Shown here one piece after another: positions 51,811-60,254 of a stretch of 64,000 bases of DNA. Made by a program: the position numbers and the translations under genes. Origin of the DNA: Mycolicibacterium sediminis (GTDB lineage Bacteria; Actinomycetota; Actinomycetes; Mycobacteriales; Mycobacteriaceae); the NCBI RefSeq assembly GCF_010731735.1, contig NZ_AP022588.1, positions 4,526,001 through 4,590,000 on the forward strand. Reading direction: 5' to 3'. Under the pieces are notes generated by a model. That model had not been told where the DNA came from and did not search any database. It was given only the letters and a program-made list of their open reading frames with translations. How positions within the stretch are numbered: position 1 is the first letter of the stretch; each line of letters starts with the position of its first letter.

Positions 51811-52323
51811 TTAGTGTCCCAGGCCGTCCGCAACACGGCTGAGTCGCGCCTCCAACGTCAGGAGATTGCCCTCGATGACCCGACACTCTGAATCCCCGAG
51901 CCCGCCGACGGCGGCGTCTTCGAGTTCGGCCCAGATGCTCTCCACGCGCTGGCGCAGCGGGATGCTCGCGGGGGTGGGCTCGATGAGCGAGGCCCGCTTG
52001 TCGGCTGGCGTCGCCACGCGGCGGACGAAACCCGCGTTCTCCAGCCGTCGGATCGTCCGGGTCATCGTGGCGGCATCCGAGTCCAGCACCCGCACAAGGT
52101 CGACCTGGCGTTGGGGCCCGGCCTGCCAGAGGTGCATCATCACGATTTCTTGTCCGGGGTGCAACCCCACCTCGCGCAGCAGGTGCCCGGCGATCATCCG
52201 GTGCAACCGCGCCACGCGGAAGATGGCGTGACTGATGGGGCCGCTCTCTGCGGCGGCGGGCAGCGGAACGCTGGAACCGAGTGAGGCCGCCGTCGAACCG
52301 TCGGCCTTGGATGGACGTTTCAT
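51811..52323 (-). CDS. MarR-family transcriptional regulator
   Basis: A 170-residue regulator. The winged helix covers about residues 45-120: HLLREVGLHPGQEIVMMHLW, then QVDLVRVLDSDAATMTRTIRRLE and GFVRRVATPADKRASLI. It is divergent from the old yellow enzyme operon and is its probable regulator. The ATG is at 52321-52323. Confidence 0.9.
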   Translation of the reverse strand: MKRPSKADGSTAASLGSSVPLPAAAESGPISHAIFRVARLHRMIAGHLLREVGLHPGQEIVMMHLWQAGPQRQVDLVRVLDSDAATMTRTIRRLENAGFVRRVATPADKRASLIEPTPASIPLRQRVESIWAELEDAAVGGLGDSECRVIEGNLLTLEARLSRVADGLGH

Positions 52324-52400
52324 GTCCGAGCAGTTTACACCCGAGAATGGGACATCGGCTATGTGCCACAGGCTGTTCGTAGTCGATTTTCACGTGCAGG

Positions 52401-52411
52401 GAATGACATTC
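52401..52411. promoter_or_regulatory. Short palindrome GAATGACATTC in the MarR/OYE gap
   Basis: An 11-base perfect palindrome in the 191-bp divergent gap. CCCGAGAATG near 52341 and CATTCGGGG at 52407-52415 also form a loose inverted pair. Candidate MarR site; weak on its own. Confidence 0.3.
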
Positions 52412-52514
52412 GGGGTTTAGCTGTTCGGACAGGTAACCGCCCGCGTCAAACGCGGATCGGCGAAGACCAGGTCACCAACCGTGGCCGTGAAGAGTATGGA
52501 ACGAGGGAACTGTG

Positions 52515-53600
52515 ATGACCACTGCTTTCGACCCCACCACGGTGGGCGCCATTCAGCTGAAGAACCGCATCGTGATGTCACCGATGACGCGCAGCCGCGC
52601 GTACGGCGCGGGTGCGTCACCGACGCCGAGCATGGCCGAGTACTACGGCCAACGGGCCGGCGCCGGCCTGATCATCACCGAGGGCACGCAACCATCGGTG
52701 ATCGGCCAGGGCTATCCGAACACCCCGGGCCTGCATTCCGATCAGCAGGTCGACGGGTGGAGGTCCGTCACCGACGCCGTCCACGCGGGCGGCGGCGTCA
52801 TCTTCGCCCAGCTGATGCATACCGGTCGTATCGGTCACCCGAGCCTGCTCCCGTCGGGCATGGTTCCCGTGGGCCCGTCTGCGATCGCACCGGCCGGGGA
52901 GGTCTTTACCCTCGACGGCATGCAGCCCTTCGTGGTTCCCGATGAACTCACCGAAGAGCAGATCACCGAGACGGTGCTCGACTTCGCAGCAGCGGCCCGC
53001 AACGCCGTTGCTGCCGGCTTCGACGGTGTCGAGGTGCACGGCGCCAACGGCTATCTGCTGCACCAGTTCCTGTCCTCCAACGCCAACCTGCGCAGCGACA
53101 ATTGGGGTGGCTCGGTCGACAACCGTATCCGCTTGACCCTGCGCGTCGTCGAGGCCGTGGCGGATGCGATCGGCTCCGACCGCGTCGGGCTGCGCATCTC
53201 GCCGAACAATCCGCTCAACGACATTCGCGAAGACGACTACCGCCACACCTATCTCGCACTCGTCGACGCGTTGGCGTCCACGGGGCTGGCCTACCTTCAC
53301 GTCCTGGAGACGAGTGATCGCGAGTTCACCCACGAGCTGCGTGATCGGTTCGGCGGAACCCTGATCCTCAATCCAGCGACGCCGGGTGGATTCACCGGTT
53401 CGGACGAGCTGGGCCTGGTCGAGGATGGCACGGCCGATCTGCTGGCGTTCGGCGCGGCCTTCCTGGCCAATCCCGATCTGCCCCGCCGTCTGGCAACGGG
53501 GGCATCGCTGAACGCACCCGACCGCGCCACCTTCTACGGGGGCGACGACCACGGATACACCGACTACCCCGCACTCGACGCGGTACCGACCCCGGCGTGA
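52515..53600 (+). CDS. Old yellow enzyme family alkene reductase (NemA-like)
   Basis: A 361-residue FMN enzyme. Typical features are LKNRIVMSPMTRSRA at the N-terminus, AGLIITEGTQPS, FAQLMHTGRIGH, the catalytic pair in DGVEVHGANGYLLHQFL and the FMN-phosphate region near ADLLAFGAAFLANPDL. It reduces activated C=C bonds or nitro groups with NAD(P)H. The ATG at 52515 is preferred over the adjacent GTG. It heads a five-gene run and is divergent from a MarR regulator, as in known electrophile-responsive systems. Confidence 0.93.
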   Translation: MTTAFDPTTVGAIQLKNRIVMSPMTRSRAYGAGASPTPSMAEYYGQRAGAGLIITEGTQPSVIGQGYPNTPGLHSDQQVDGWRSVTDAVHAGGGVIFAQLMHTGRIGHPSLLPSGMVPVGPSAIAPAGEVFTLDGMQPFVVPDELTEEQITETVLDFAAAARNAVAAGFDGVEVHGANGYLLHQFLSSNANLRSDNWGGSVDNRIRLTLRVVEAVADAIGSDRVGLRISPNNPLNDIREDDYRHTYLALVDALASTGLAYLHVLETSDREFTHELRDRFGGTLILNPATPGGFTGSDELGLVEDGTADLLAFGAAFLANPDLPRRLATGASLNAPDRATFYGGDDHGYTDYPALDAVPTPA

Positions 53601-53634
53601 TTCCGGGTCCTGACGAGAGAACGAGAGATCAAAC

Positions 53635-54408
53635 ATGAGTACGACATTCGACGGCCGCGTCGCCCTGGTTACCGGTGGCAGCCGCGGTATCGGCGCCGCC
53701 ATCGCGCGGCGGCTGGCCGAGGCGGGCGCCACGGTCGCCATCAATTACCGGTCCAACGCCGGCGCCGCCGAGGAACTCGTCGAGGATCTGCGCTCGGAGG
53801 GACATCGCGCCGAGTCGTTCGGCGGTGACGTCACCGACCCCAATCAAATCGCCGACGTGGTCACCAAGGTGGTCGCCGAGTTTGGGACCCTGAACCTGCT
53901 GGCGAGCAATGCGGGCATTGAGCACTTCGCCCCGCTGGCGGAGATCACCCTCGCCGACTTCGAGGACGTGTTCCGCACGAACGTCGGCGGCCAGTTGTTC
54001 GCGGTACAGGCCGCGGCTGCAGTGATGCCGCCGGGAAGCCGCATCGTGTTGACGTCGTCGGTCAGTGCACGCATCGCCGTTCACCACCACACGCTGTACG
54101 CCGCGAGCAAGGCTGCAGTGACGGCGATGGCGCTCAACCTCGCACCGGAACTGGCCGAGGTGGGCATCGCCATCAATGCCGTCGCTCCGGGCGGAACGGC
54201 GACCGACATGGCTGCCGAGAACGGGGCGGACTACGTCCATCCCGCGCTGGCGAAGGTCGCGCCGCACGACGTGACTCGCTCGATGAACGCTCTCGGTCGG
54301 CTCGCGCGGCCCGAGGAGATCGCCGACACGGTCGCCTTCTTGCTGTCGCAGAACGCCTCCTACGTCACCGGATCGACCCTCGACGTGGCAGGCGGGTGGA
54401 TGCGATGA
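53635..54408 (+). CDS. SDR-family oxidoreductase (FabG-like)
   Basis: A 257-residue classical SDR with TGGSRGIG near residues 13-20, NYRSNAG at the NADP-selecting position, SNAG near 89-92 (in place of NNAG), TSSVSA and YAASK. Its stop overlaps the Ddn-like start (ATGA at 54405-54408). Confidence 0.9.
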   Translation: MSTTFDGRVALVTGGSRGIGAAIARRLAEAGATVAINYRSNAGAAEELVEDLRSEGHRAESFGGDVTDPNQIADVVTKVVAEFGTLNLLASNAGIEHFAPLAEITLADFEDVFRTNVGGQLFAVQAAAAVMPPGSRIVLTSSVSARIAVHHHTLYAASKAAVTAMALNLAPELAEVGIAINAVAPGGTATDMAAENGADYVHPALAKVAPHDVTRSMNALGRLARPEEIADTVAFLLSQNASYVTGSTLDVAGGWMR

Positions 54409-54905
54409 CCTTCACCGCCACCAACGGCACACAGGGCGCCCGCCAGCCCGGCAACGGACGTGTGCTGCGGTGGATGAACCGCGCCATGATGGGTGTGCTG
54501 CGCCGCACGGGTGGAAAGTTCGGCAAGATCGATGCGCTGGTGCTGACCACCGTGGGCAGGAAGAGCGGGCAGCCGCGGAGCACACCGGTCGGATACTTCA
54601 CCGACGGCCCCGACGCCTGGCTGGTCGTGGCCTCCGCGGCCGGCGCGCCAAACAACCCAGCCTGGTACCACAACATCGCCGCCCACCCGGACCAAGTGCG
54701 CATCGAGATCGGCACTCTCCACGTCGACGTCGCCGCCGAACAACTCCACGGCTACGCCCGAGCCAACGCCTGGAGGACGGTGATCGCGTCAGCACCGCAA
54801 TTCGGCAAGTACGAGCAGAAGACCGACCGCGAGATACCCGTCATCCGTCTGACGAGACGGTCCGCCGCAGGGGCGTCAGCCGAGAGGGAAGGAAATCTAA
54901 CATGA
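54405..54905 (+). CDS. Deazaflavin (F420)-dependent nitroreductase-family protein (Ddn-like)
   Basis: A 166-residue split-barrel protein of the Ddn/FDOR-A type: LRRTGGKFGKIDALVLTTVG, then RSTPVGYFTDGPDAWLVVA and NPAWYHNIAAHPDQVRIEIG, the F420-binding core. Mycobacterial Ddn proteins use F420H2 to reduce quinones and nitroimidazoles. Coupled at both ends: ATGA overlaps with the SDR before it and the LLM gene after it. Confidence 0.9.
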   Translation: MTFTATNGTQGARQPGNGRVLRWMNRAMMGVLRRTGGKFGKIDALVLTTVGRKSGQPRSTPVGYFTDGPDAWLVVASAAGAPNNPAWYHNIAAHPDQVRIEIGTLHVDVAAEQLHGYARANAWRTVIASAPQFGKYEQKTDREIPVIRLTRRSAAGASAEREGNLT

Positions 54906-55798
54906 CCGACTACGGACGAGATCTACAATTCGGGGTTTTCGTCACCCCCAGCCCGGACCTCCTCGACAATAGTTACGCCATCGCTGAAATCGCTGATGAT
55001 CAACTGGACTTCATTGGCGTACAGGATCATCCATACCAAAAACACTTCCTGGAGGCGTGGGCGTTCATGGCGACGCTGCTGGCGCGCACCGACCGGGTAC
55101 GGGTGGTGCCCGATGTCGCCAACTTGCCGCTGCACAACCCGGCGGTGTTGGCCAAGACGGCAGCGAGCCTGGACGTCATCTCCGGCGGGCGGGTGGAGTT
55201 GGCGCTCGGAGCGGGAGCGTTCTGGGATGCGATCGTGGCCATGGGCGGGCCGCGGCGTACCGCCGGAGAGGCCGCCCGAGCGCTGCGCGAAGCGGTCGAG
55301 GTAACCCGACTCATGTGGTCGGGCGAGCGCTCGGTCAGGTACGACGGCGACTTCTATGGGCTCCACGGCGTCCATCCCGGTCCCCAACCCGCCCACGACA
55401 TGCAGATCTGGCTGGGCGTCGGTGGACCCAAGCTGCTCCGGTATCTCGGCGGGCATGCCGACGGGTGGCTCCCGTCGAACTCCTACTTCCCGCCGGAGGC
55501 ACTTCCCGCAATGAGCGCGCAGATCGACCGCGGGGCCACCGACGCCGGCCGTGACCCATCCACGATCGTGCGCGCCTACAACGTGTTCGGCGAGATTGGC
55601 GACCACGAGACCGGCGATCGCTTTCGAGGAACGGTTTCGCAGTGGACCGAGGATCTGACGACGCTGGCCGTCGATACCGGCATGGACACGTTCATCTTCG
55701 GTGCCCCCGACGACGACCTCACCCAGACGCGACGCTTCGCCGAGGAGGTCGTGCCCGCGGTGCGCACCGCGGTTGCCCGGAGCAGGGGGCGGCATTGA
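54902..55798 (+). CDS. LLM-class F420-dependent oxidoreductase
   Basis: A 298-residue luciferase-like TIM barrel: DFIGVQDHPYQKHFLEAWAF near residue 37, ISGGRVELALGAGAFWDAI and IWLGVGGPKLLRYLGGHADGW. It is probably F420-dependent, which fits the Ddn-like gene immediately upstream. It shares bases with both neighbours: ATGA at 54902-54905 and TGATG at 55796-55800. The frame upstream to 54470 is the shadow of the Ddn-like gene. Confidence 0.9.
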   Translation: MTDYGRDLQFGVFVTPSPDLLDNSYAIAEIADDQLDFIGVQDHPYQKHFLEAWAFMATLLARTDRVRVVPDVANLPLHNPAVLAKTAASLDVISGGRVELALGAGAFWDAIVAMGGPRRTAGEAARALREAVEVTRLMWSGERSVRYDGDFYGLHGVHPGPQPAHDMQIWLGVGGPKLLRYLGGHADGWLPSNSYFPPEALPAMSAQIDRGATDAGRDPSTIVRAYNVFGEIGDHETGDRFRGTVSQWTEDLTTLAVDTGMDTFIFGAPDDDLTQTRRFAEEVVPAVRTAVARSRGRH

Positions 55799-56652
55799 TG
55801 AGGCAGAGTGACAGCGCCGCCCCCGTTGCGGTGATCGGTGCAACCGGTCAGCAGGGCGGCGCGGCGGTCGAGATGCTGCTCAACGCCGGCGCGACGGTGC
55901 GTGCCGCGGTGCGAGACCCAAAGGCTCCCAGGGCCGTGGCGCTGGGTGATCACGGTGTGGAGCTGACGGAGATCGACTTGGGTTCGGAGGATTCGGTCCG
56001 GGGGCTGTTCGACGGCGCGGCCGCGGCGTTCGCGATGACCACCATGACCGGTCCCGGGGGGATCGACGAGGAGGTCGCCAACGGACGCGTCATCGCCCGC
56101 GCCGCCGAGCGGGCCCGGCTGCCCTTCGTGGTATACAGCTCGGTCGGCGGGGCCGATCGAAACAGCGGGGTGCCGCACTTCGAGAGCAAGCGACGCGTCG
56201 AGCGGTTTCTGCTCGACTCCGTGCCGGTGGCCTTCGTACGGCCGACGTGGTTCATGGAGAATCTCCCGTCGAAGATGGACCGGGAGCGTGGGGTCATCCG
56301 TGTGGTACTGCCGCTGGCCCAGGATGCCTCGCTGCAGATGGTATCGGTCCGCACCATCGGGGCGGTCGCGGCCGCGTTCCTGCTGAGCCCACCCGACCCC
56401 GGATCGGCAGTCGAGATCGCCGGTGACGACCTCACGGGTGCGCAGATCGCCGACCACATTGCCGAACGCCTCGGCGCACCTGCGGTTTTCGCACCTCAGC
56501 CGGTCGAGGACGTGGAGGACGTGGATCAGGCCGCGATGTGGCGTTGGCTCAACGAGACACCCGCCTACCAGGCGGACCGGGCGCGCACCCGCACTTTGGA
56601 TCCCGACGTCGAGAGCCTGTCGCAGTGGCTGGCAGGCCGCCGGCTGAACTGA
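55798..56652 (+). CDS. NmrA/TMR-like NAD(P)-binding protein
   Basis: A 284-residue atypical SDR: VIGATGQQGGAAVEMLL at the N-terminus is the NmrA-type glycine motif, followed by VVYSSVGGADRNSGVPHFESK and FVRPTWFMENL. Members sense the NAD(P) state or reduce quinones and lack the YxxxK pair. Its start overlaps the LLM stop by one base. Last gene of the reductase run. Confidence 0.88.
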   Translation: MRQSDSAAPVAVIGATGQQGGAAVEMLLNAGATVRAAVRDPKAPRAVALGDHGVELTEIDLGSEDSVRGLFDGAAAAFAMTTMTGPGGIDEEVANGRVIARAAERARLPFVVYSSVGGADRNSGVPHFESKRRVERFLLDSVPVAFVRPTWFMENLPSKMDRERGVIRVVLPLAQDASLQMVSVRTIGAVAAAFLLSPPDPGSAVEIAGDDLTGAQIADHIAERLGAPAVFAPQPVEDVEDVDQAAMWRWLNETPAYQADRARTRTLDPDVESLSQWLAGRRLN

Positions 56653-56676
56653 GGACGGCGGCGGCCCTCGTGCTGG

Positions 56677-57399
56677 CTAGAGCCACCGCGGCGCGACGGC
56701 GTCACCTGCGGTCCCGGCCGTAACGCCGATGGCGCCGCGGCCGGCTGCCCAGCGGACCACGGCGGGCAGCTCACCCGAGACGGTGATGGTCGGCGCGGCA
56801 TCGTCGTGAACGACCACGGGTTCCCGTCCGGCGACGGCGAGAACTAGACCCGCGCCGTCGCCCCTGGTGCGCCACGCTCCGATGACGTCGGTGAGCAGCG
56901 AGTCCAGAACCGGGACCGGAACGTCGCCGAACCGACCCCCGTTGTCGAGGTCGACCGCGTGGACCCAGACCTCGCGGGTGCGCATCCACACCGTCTCCTC
57001 GGCGGGCACCTGTCTGCCCTGCGCGGTGCGCACCGTCTCCCGCCAGGCAGCACCCGGAAGGTGCCGCCACTTCTCGTCCAGCCGCGCGCAGCTGTGCGCG
57101 AACAGGTTTCGCAATGCTCCGGCGTTGAGGGTGGCGCCCTCGGCGATCTCGCGATGTCGTTGCTCGGCGGAGGTGTACATCGGCGTCTCCTCGCCGGTGG
57201 TAGCCCAGTCGAGCAGCCGGCACAGCGCCACCGCGTTGTAGGCCGCGTGGGCCACCAAGTGTCGTCGGGTCCAACCGTCGAGCAGGGTGCCGCCGCCGAA
57301 GTCGGCGTCGGTCAACTCCGCGATGCGCTGCGCCAGATACGCGGTGCCCCGACGAGCGATCAGGACCCGCTCTGAGAGCTCGAGTGCGTCGAACGCCAT
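56677..57399 (-). CDS. Mycothiol-dependent maleylpyruvate isomerase
   Basis: A 240-residue DinB-like/MDMPI protein. Metal ligands fit the family: His in RRHLVAHAAYNAVAL near residues 47-51, and Glu and His in RTREVWVHAVDLD. The C-terminal domain (about 150-240) is the SCP-like MDMPI_C part. It turns maleylpyruvate into fumarylpyruvate with mycothiol as cofactor, the second step of gentisate breakdown. The ATG at 57397-57399 lies 7 bases after the hydrolase stop. Confidence 0.88.
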   Translation of the reverse strand: MAFDALELSERVLIARRGTAYLAQRIAELTDADFGGGTLLDGWTRRHLVAHAAYNAVALCRLLDWATTGEETPMYTSAEQRHREIAEGATLNAGALRNLFAHSCARLDEKWRHLPGAAWRETVRTAQGRQVPAEETVWMRTREVWVHAVDLDNGGRFGDVPVPVLDSLLTDVIGAWRTRGDGAGLVLAVAGREPVVVHDDAAPTITVSGELPAVVRWAAGRGAIGVTAGTAGDAVAPRWL

Positions 57400-57406
57400 A
57401 CGATGC

Positions 57407-58234
57407 CTACTTGACAATCGTCTTGTTCTTGACGCTGCCGATCCCGTCGATGGTTACCTCGACGGTCTCGCCGCTCTGGATGTAGCGGGCGGGCTTGCGG
57501 GCGTGGCCGACACCGCCGGTGGTGCCGGTGATGATGACGTCGCCCGGCTGTAACGTGACGATGTGACTGATGTACTCGACGAGCTTCGCCGGGCCGAACA
57601 CTAGATCGTCGGTGCTGGCGCTCTGCATCACCTCGCCCTCTAGACGCGCCTCGATGCGGGTCCCGAGGGTGTAGTTGGTGACCAGGTGGGGACCGAACCC
57701 GCTCGTCTTCTCGAACGTCTTGCCCTGATCCCACTGCAGGGTGCGGTACTGGTAGTCCCGCATCGTGTAGTCGTTGATCACCGAGTAGCCTGCGATGTAG
57801 GCGTCGGCGTCGGCCTCGGCGACCTGATAGGCCCGCGCCCCGACGATGACCGCCAGCTCCGCCTCCCAATCCAGCTCGGCCGCAGCGTATCCGGGCACCA
57901 CGACGTCGTCGTAGGGACCGGTGAGCGCCTCGGCGAACTTCGCGAACAGCGTCGGGTAATGCGGGAGGTCGCGACCCATCTCGGTGATGTGGGTGGCGTA
58001 GTTCAACCCGACGCAGACGATCTTGCCCGGGTTCGGCAGCACCGGAGCGTAGTCGGCGCCGGCAAGGTCGACCGTGGCGCCTGCCGCGTCGCGTGCGAGC
58101 GTCTCCCAGTCGGGGTCGGTCAGCAGGACCGACAGATCGGCGAAGCCGTCGATGATCGTCGCGGTCGCGGGATCGTCGATCCGCACGGCCGCGGTGCCGG
58201 TCGAGGTTCTCAGGGTGGCGAGTCTCATGGTCAT
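57407..58234 (-). CDS. Fumarylpyruvate hydrolase (FAH family)
   Basis: A 275-residue FAH-family hydrolase: IVCVGLNYATHITEMGRD, the metal-binding DWEAELAVIVG, FGPHLVTNYTLGTRIEARL and GDVIITGTTGGVGHARKP. Between gentisate dioxygenase and maleylpyruvate isomerase it should split fumarylpyruvate to fumarate and pyruvate. Its ATG at 58232-58234 overlaps the dioxygenase stop. Confidence 0.9.
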   Translation of the reverse strand: MTMRLATLRTSTGTAAVRIDDPATATIIDGFADLSVLLTDPDWETLARDAAGATVDLAGADYAPVLPNPGKIVCVGLNYATHITEMGRDLPHYPTLFAKFAEALTGPYDDVVVPGYAAAELDWEAELAVIVGARAYQVAEADADAYIAGYSVINDYTMRDYQYRTLQWDQGKTFEKTSGFGPHLVTNYTLGTRIEARLEGEVMQSASTDDLVFGPAKLVEYISHIVTLQPGDVIITGTTGGVGHARKPARYIQSGETVEVTIDGIGSVKNKTIVK

Positions 58235-59304
58235 GCTCCTTCGGTGACGTGGCTGCGGTCCATGTGCAGGCGCTCCACGATGGGCGCGTCCGAGAACGCG
58301 AACACGTCGAAGTCGGTCTCGGCTTCGATGGACCATTCCGTCCAGGACGGGACAACGACGAGGTCGCCGGTGCCGACTTCGGTGGTGTCGTCTCCCAGGT
58401 GGAATCGGCCGGTGCCGTCGAACACCTGGTACACCGTGGAGCCGACGTCGCGTCGGGCCCGGGTGTGGGTGCCACCACGCAGTCGGTGGAACTCGGCCCG
58501 GATGGTCGCCATGATGTCACCACCGGTGGTGGGGTTGGTGAAACGTACTGCGGCGTGGCCGGGTTCGGTCGTGGCGGCGTACCCCTCGTCTTCCAACGCG
58601 AGTTGCTCGTGCAGTGCGGCGTCGGTGTGTTGCCATCGGTAGGCGGTGATGGGCGTGGTGGTTCGCCTGCCGAGACCGACGAGCGGTCGCAGACCCGGGT
58701 GTGACCACAGGCGCTCCGCCCGGGACACGTCGGGTGTTGATTCGTCGGTGACGCCGTCGGAGCCGAACTCGAAGAATCCGGTGTCGGTGTAGTTGACGAA
58801 CGGGATGTCCAGGCCGTCGATCCATGCCATCGGGTGGTCGGTCTCGTTGTGGTGACCGTGGAACGCCCACCCCGGGGTGAGGAGCAGATCGCCTCTCCGC
58901 ATTGCGACCGGGTCGCCGTTGACCACGGTCCACACCCCGTCGCCTTCGACGACGAAGCGGAACGCGTTCTGGCTGTGGCGATGCTCGGGTGCGGTCTCCT
59001 TGGGGCCGAGGTACTGGATCGCCGCCCACAGTGTGGGGGTGGCGTAGGGGAGCCCGCCGAGGCCGGGGTTGGCCAGGGCGATCGCCCGCCGTTCGCCGCC
59101 GCGACCGACGGGGACGAGGTCACCGGCTCGCTGGGCGAGCGGGTACAAGGTGGACCACTTCCACACGAACGGAACGGCCTTGGGAGTCGGGACCATCGGC
59201 ATGAGGTCGCCGAGTTGGGTCCACAGCGGATTGAGGTGTTCGGCGGCGAAGTCGCCGTACAGCTGCTCCAACGCCGGATCCTCGACGTGCGTCTGGGTCC
59301 TCAC
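58231..59304 (-). CDS. Gentisate 1,2-dioxygenase
   Basis: A 357-residue double cupin. The N-terminal cupin holds the iron site with His108 and His110 in PEHRHSQNAFRF, and HGHHN follows; the second cupin spans about residues 255-345 (VYQVFDGTGRFHLGDDTTEV). Opening the gentisate ring gives maleylpyruvate. It starts at the GTG at 59302-59304, overlapping the upstream extradiol dioxygenase stop. The neighbouring isomerase and hydrolase make the assignment firm. Confidence 0.9.
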   Translation of the reverse strand: MRTQTHVEDPALEQLYGDFAAEHLNPLWTQLGDLMPMVPTPKAVPFVWKWSTLYPLAQRAGDLVPVGRGGERRAIALANPGLGGLPYATPTLWAAIQYLGPKETAPEHRHSQNAFRFVVEGDGVWTVVNGDPVAMRRGDLLLTPGWAFHGHHNETDHPMAWIDGLDIPFVNYTDTGFFEFGSDGVTDESTPDVSRAERLWSHPGLRPLVGLGRRTTTPITAYRWQHTDAALHEQLALEDEGYAATTEPGHAAVRFTNPTTGGDIMATIRAEFHRLRGGTHTRARRDVGSTVYQVFDGTGRFHLGDDTTEVGTGDLVVVPSWTEWSIEAETDFDVFAFSDAPIVERLHMDRSHVTEGA

Positions 59305-60221
59305 CGTTCCAGCTCCGACTCGGTGACCGGGCCCCACATGTTGATGGTGGCGATGTCGACCTCCCACGTCCGCGGGTACTGCGGGTAGTTCTCGTGCCAG
59401 GGGCGGGGCTCGAAGTACCCCTTGGACTCGTCGAGGATGAGGTCGAGCTGGGTGAAGAGTTCGATCGTGTTGCCGTCGGGGTCGCGGTGGTAGGTGAACA
59501 TGTTGTGGCCGGGTCCGTGGCGGCCGGGGCCCCAATGCAGCCGAAAGTCGTTCTTGGCCAGATGGTCGACCATGGTGATCAGGTGGTTGGGGTCCCGCAT
59601 CTCATAGGCGATGTGGTGCATACCCGTTCTATTGACGCTACGAAGGAAGTTGGCGGCGTGATGGTCGGCGTTGCAGCGCAGGAAGACGAAGAAGTCACCG
59701 ATGGTGTCGGACCACCTGAAGCCCAGCAGATCCTGATAGAAGCCCTGCAGCCGTTCGAGTTCGGTGGTGAAGGCAGCGACGTGCCCGAGCTTGGTCGGGC
59801 GCAGCGTGGCTCGGCCGTCGACACCGCTCGGGGTCGGGTTCTCGAACAGGTGAAGTTCGGCGCCCGTCGAGGGCTCGGCCATCACCAGGACGTCCGGCGT
59901 GCCTGGTGCGACGTCGGATCGGCGCTCGACGTCGTAGCCGGCGTTCTTCAGTCGTTGGTGGGCGTCGCCGAGCGAACCCCATACCTCGTAGCCGACCGCG
60001 GAGCGGGGCTTGACGCCGTCGGTCTTGCGGATGACGACGCAGTGATGATCGGCGCCGGTGGTGAGGTAGGCGTAGTCGTGTGACTGTTCGACCACCTCGA
60101 GGTCGAGGACCTTGGTGTAGTACCAGGTCATGCGTTCGACGTCGGGCGTGTCGAAGGTGACGTAGCCCAGTTTGGACACCGGTGCTGCGGGTTCGCCTGT
60201 GGTATACGGTGTTTCGGTCAT
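59301..60221 (-). CDS. Extradiol (VOC-fold) ring-cleavage dioxygenase
   Basis: A 306-residue protein with two vicinal-oxygen-chelate domains (about 15-130 and 142-265). The iron ligands of catechol 2,3-dioxygenase type are present: His147 in LGHVAAFT, His203 in GMHHIAYEM and Glu254 in NTIELF. It should cut a catechol-type ring next to the hydroxyls; the substrate is not readable. It directly precedes, and overlaps, the gentisate dioxygenase, so one operon has two ring-cleavage chemistries. Confidence 0.88.
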   Translation of the reverse strand: MTETPYTTGEPAAPVSKLGYVTFDTPDVERMTWYYTKVLDLEVVEQSHDYAYLTTGADHHCVVIRKTDGVKPRSAVGYEVWGSLGDAHQRLKNAGYDVERRSDVAPGTPDVLVMAEPSTGAELHLFENPTPSGVDGRATLRPTKLGHVAAFTTELERLQGFYQDLLGFRWSDTIGDFFVFLRCNADHHAANFLRSVNRTGMHHIAYEMRDPNHLITMVDHLAKNDFRLHWGPGRHGPGHNMFTYHRDPDGNTIELFTQLDLILDESKGYFEPRPWHENYPQYPRTWEVDIATINMWGPVTESELER

Positions 60222-60254
60222 GGGATGGATGCCTTTCTGGGGAGTTGGTGTGGG

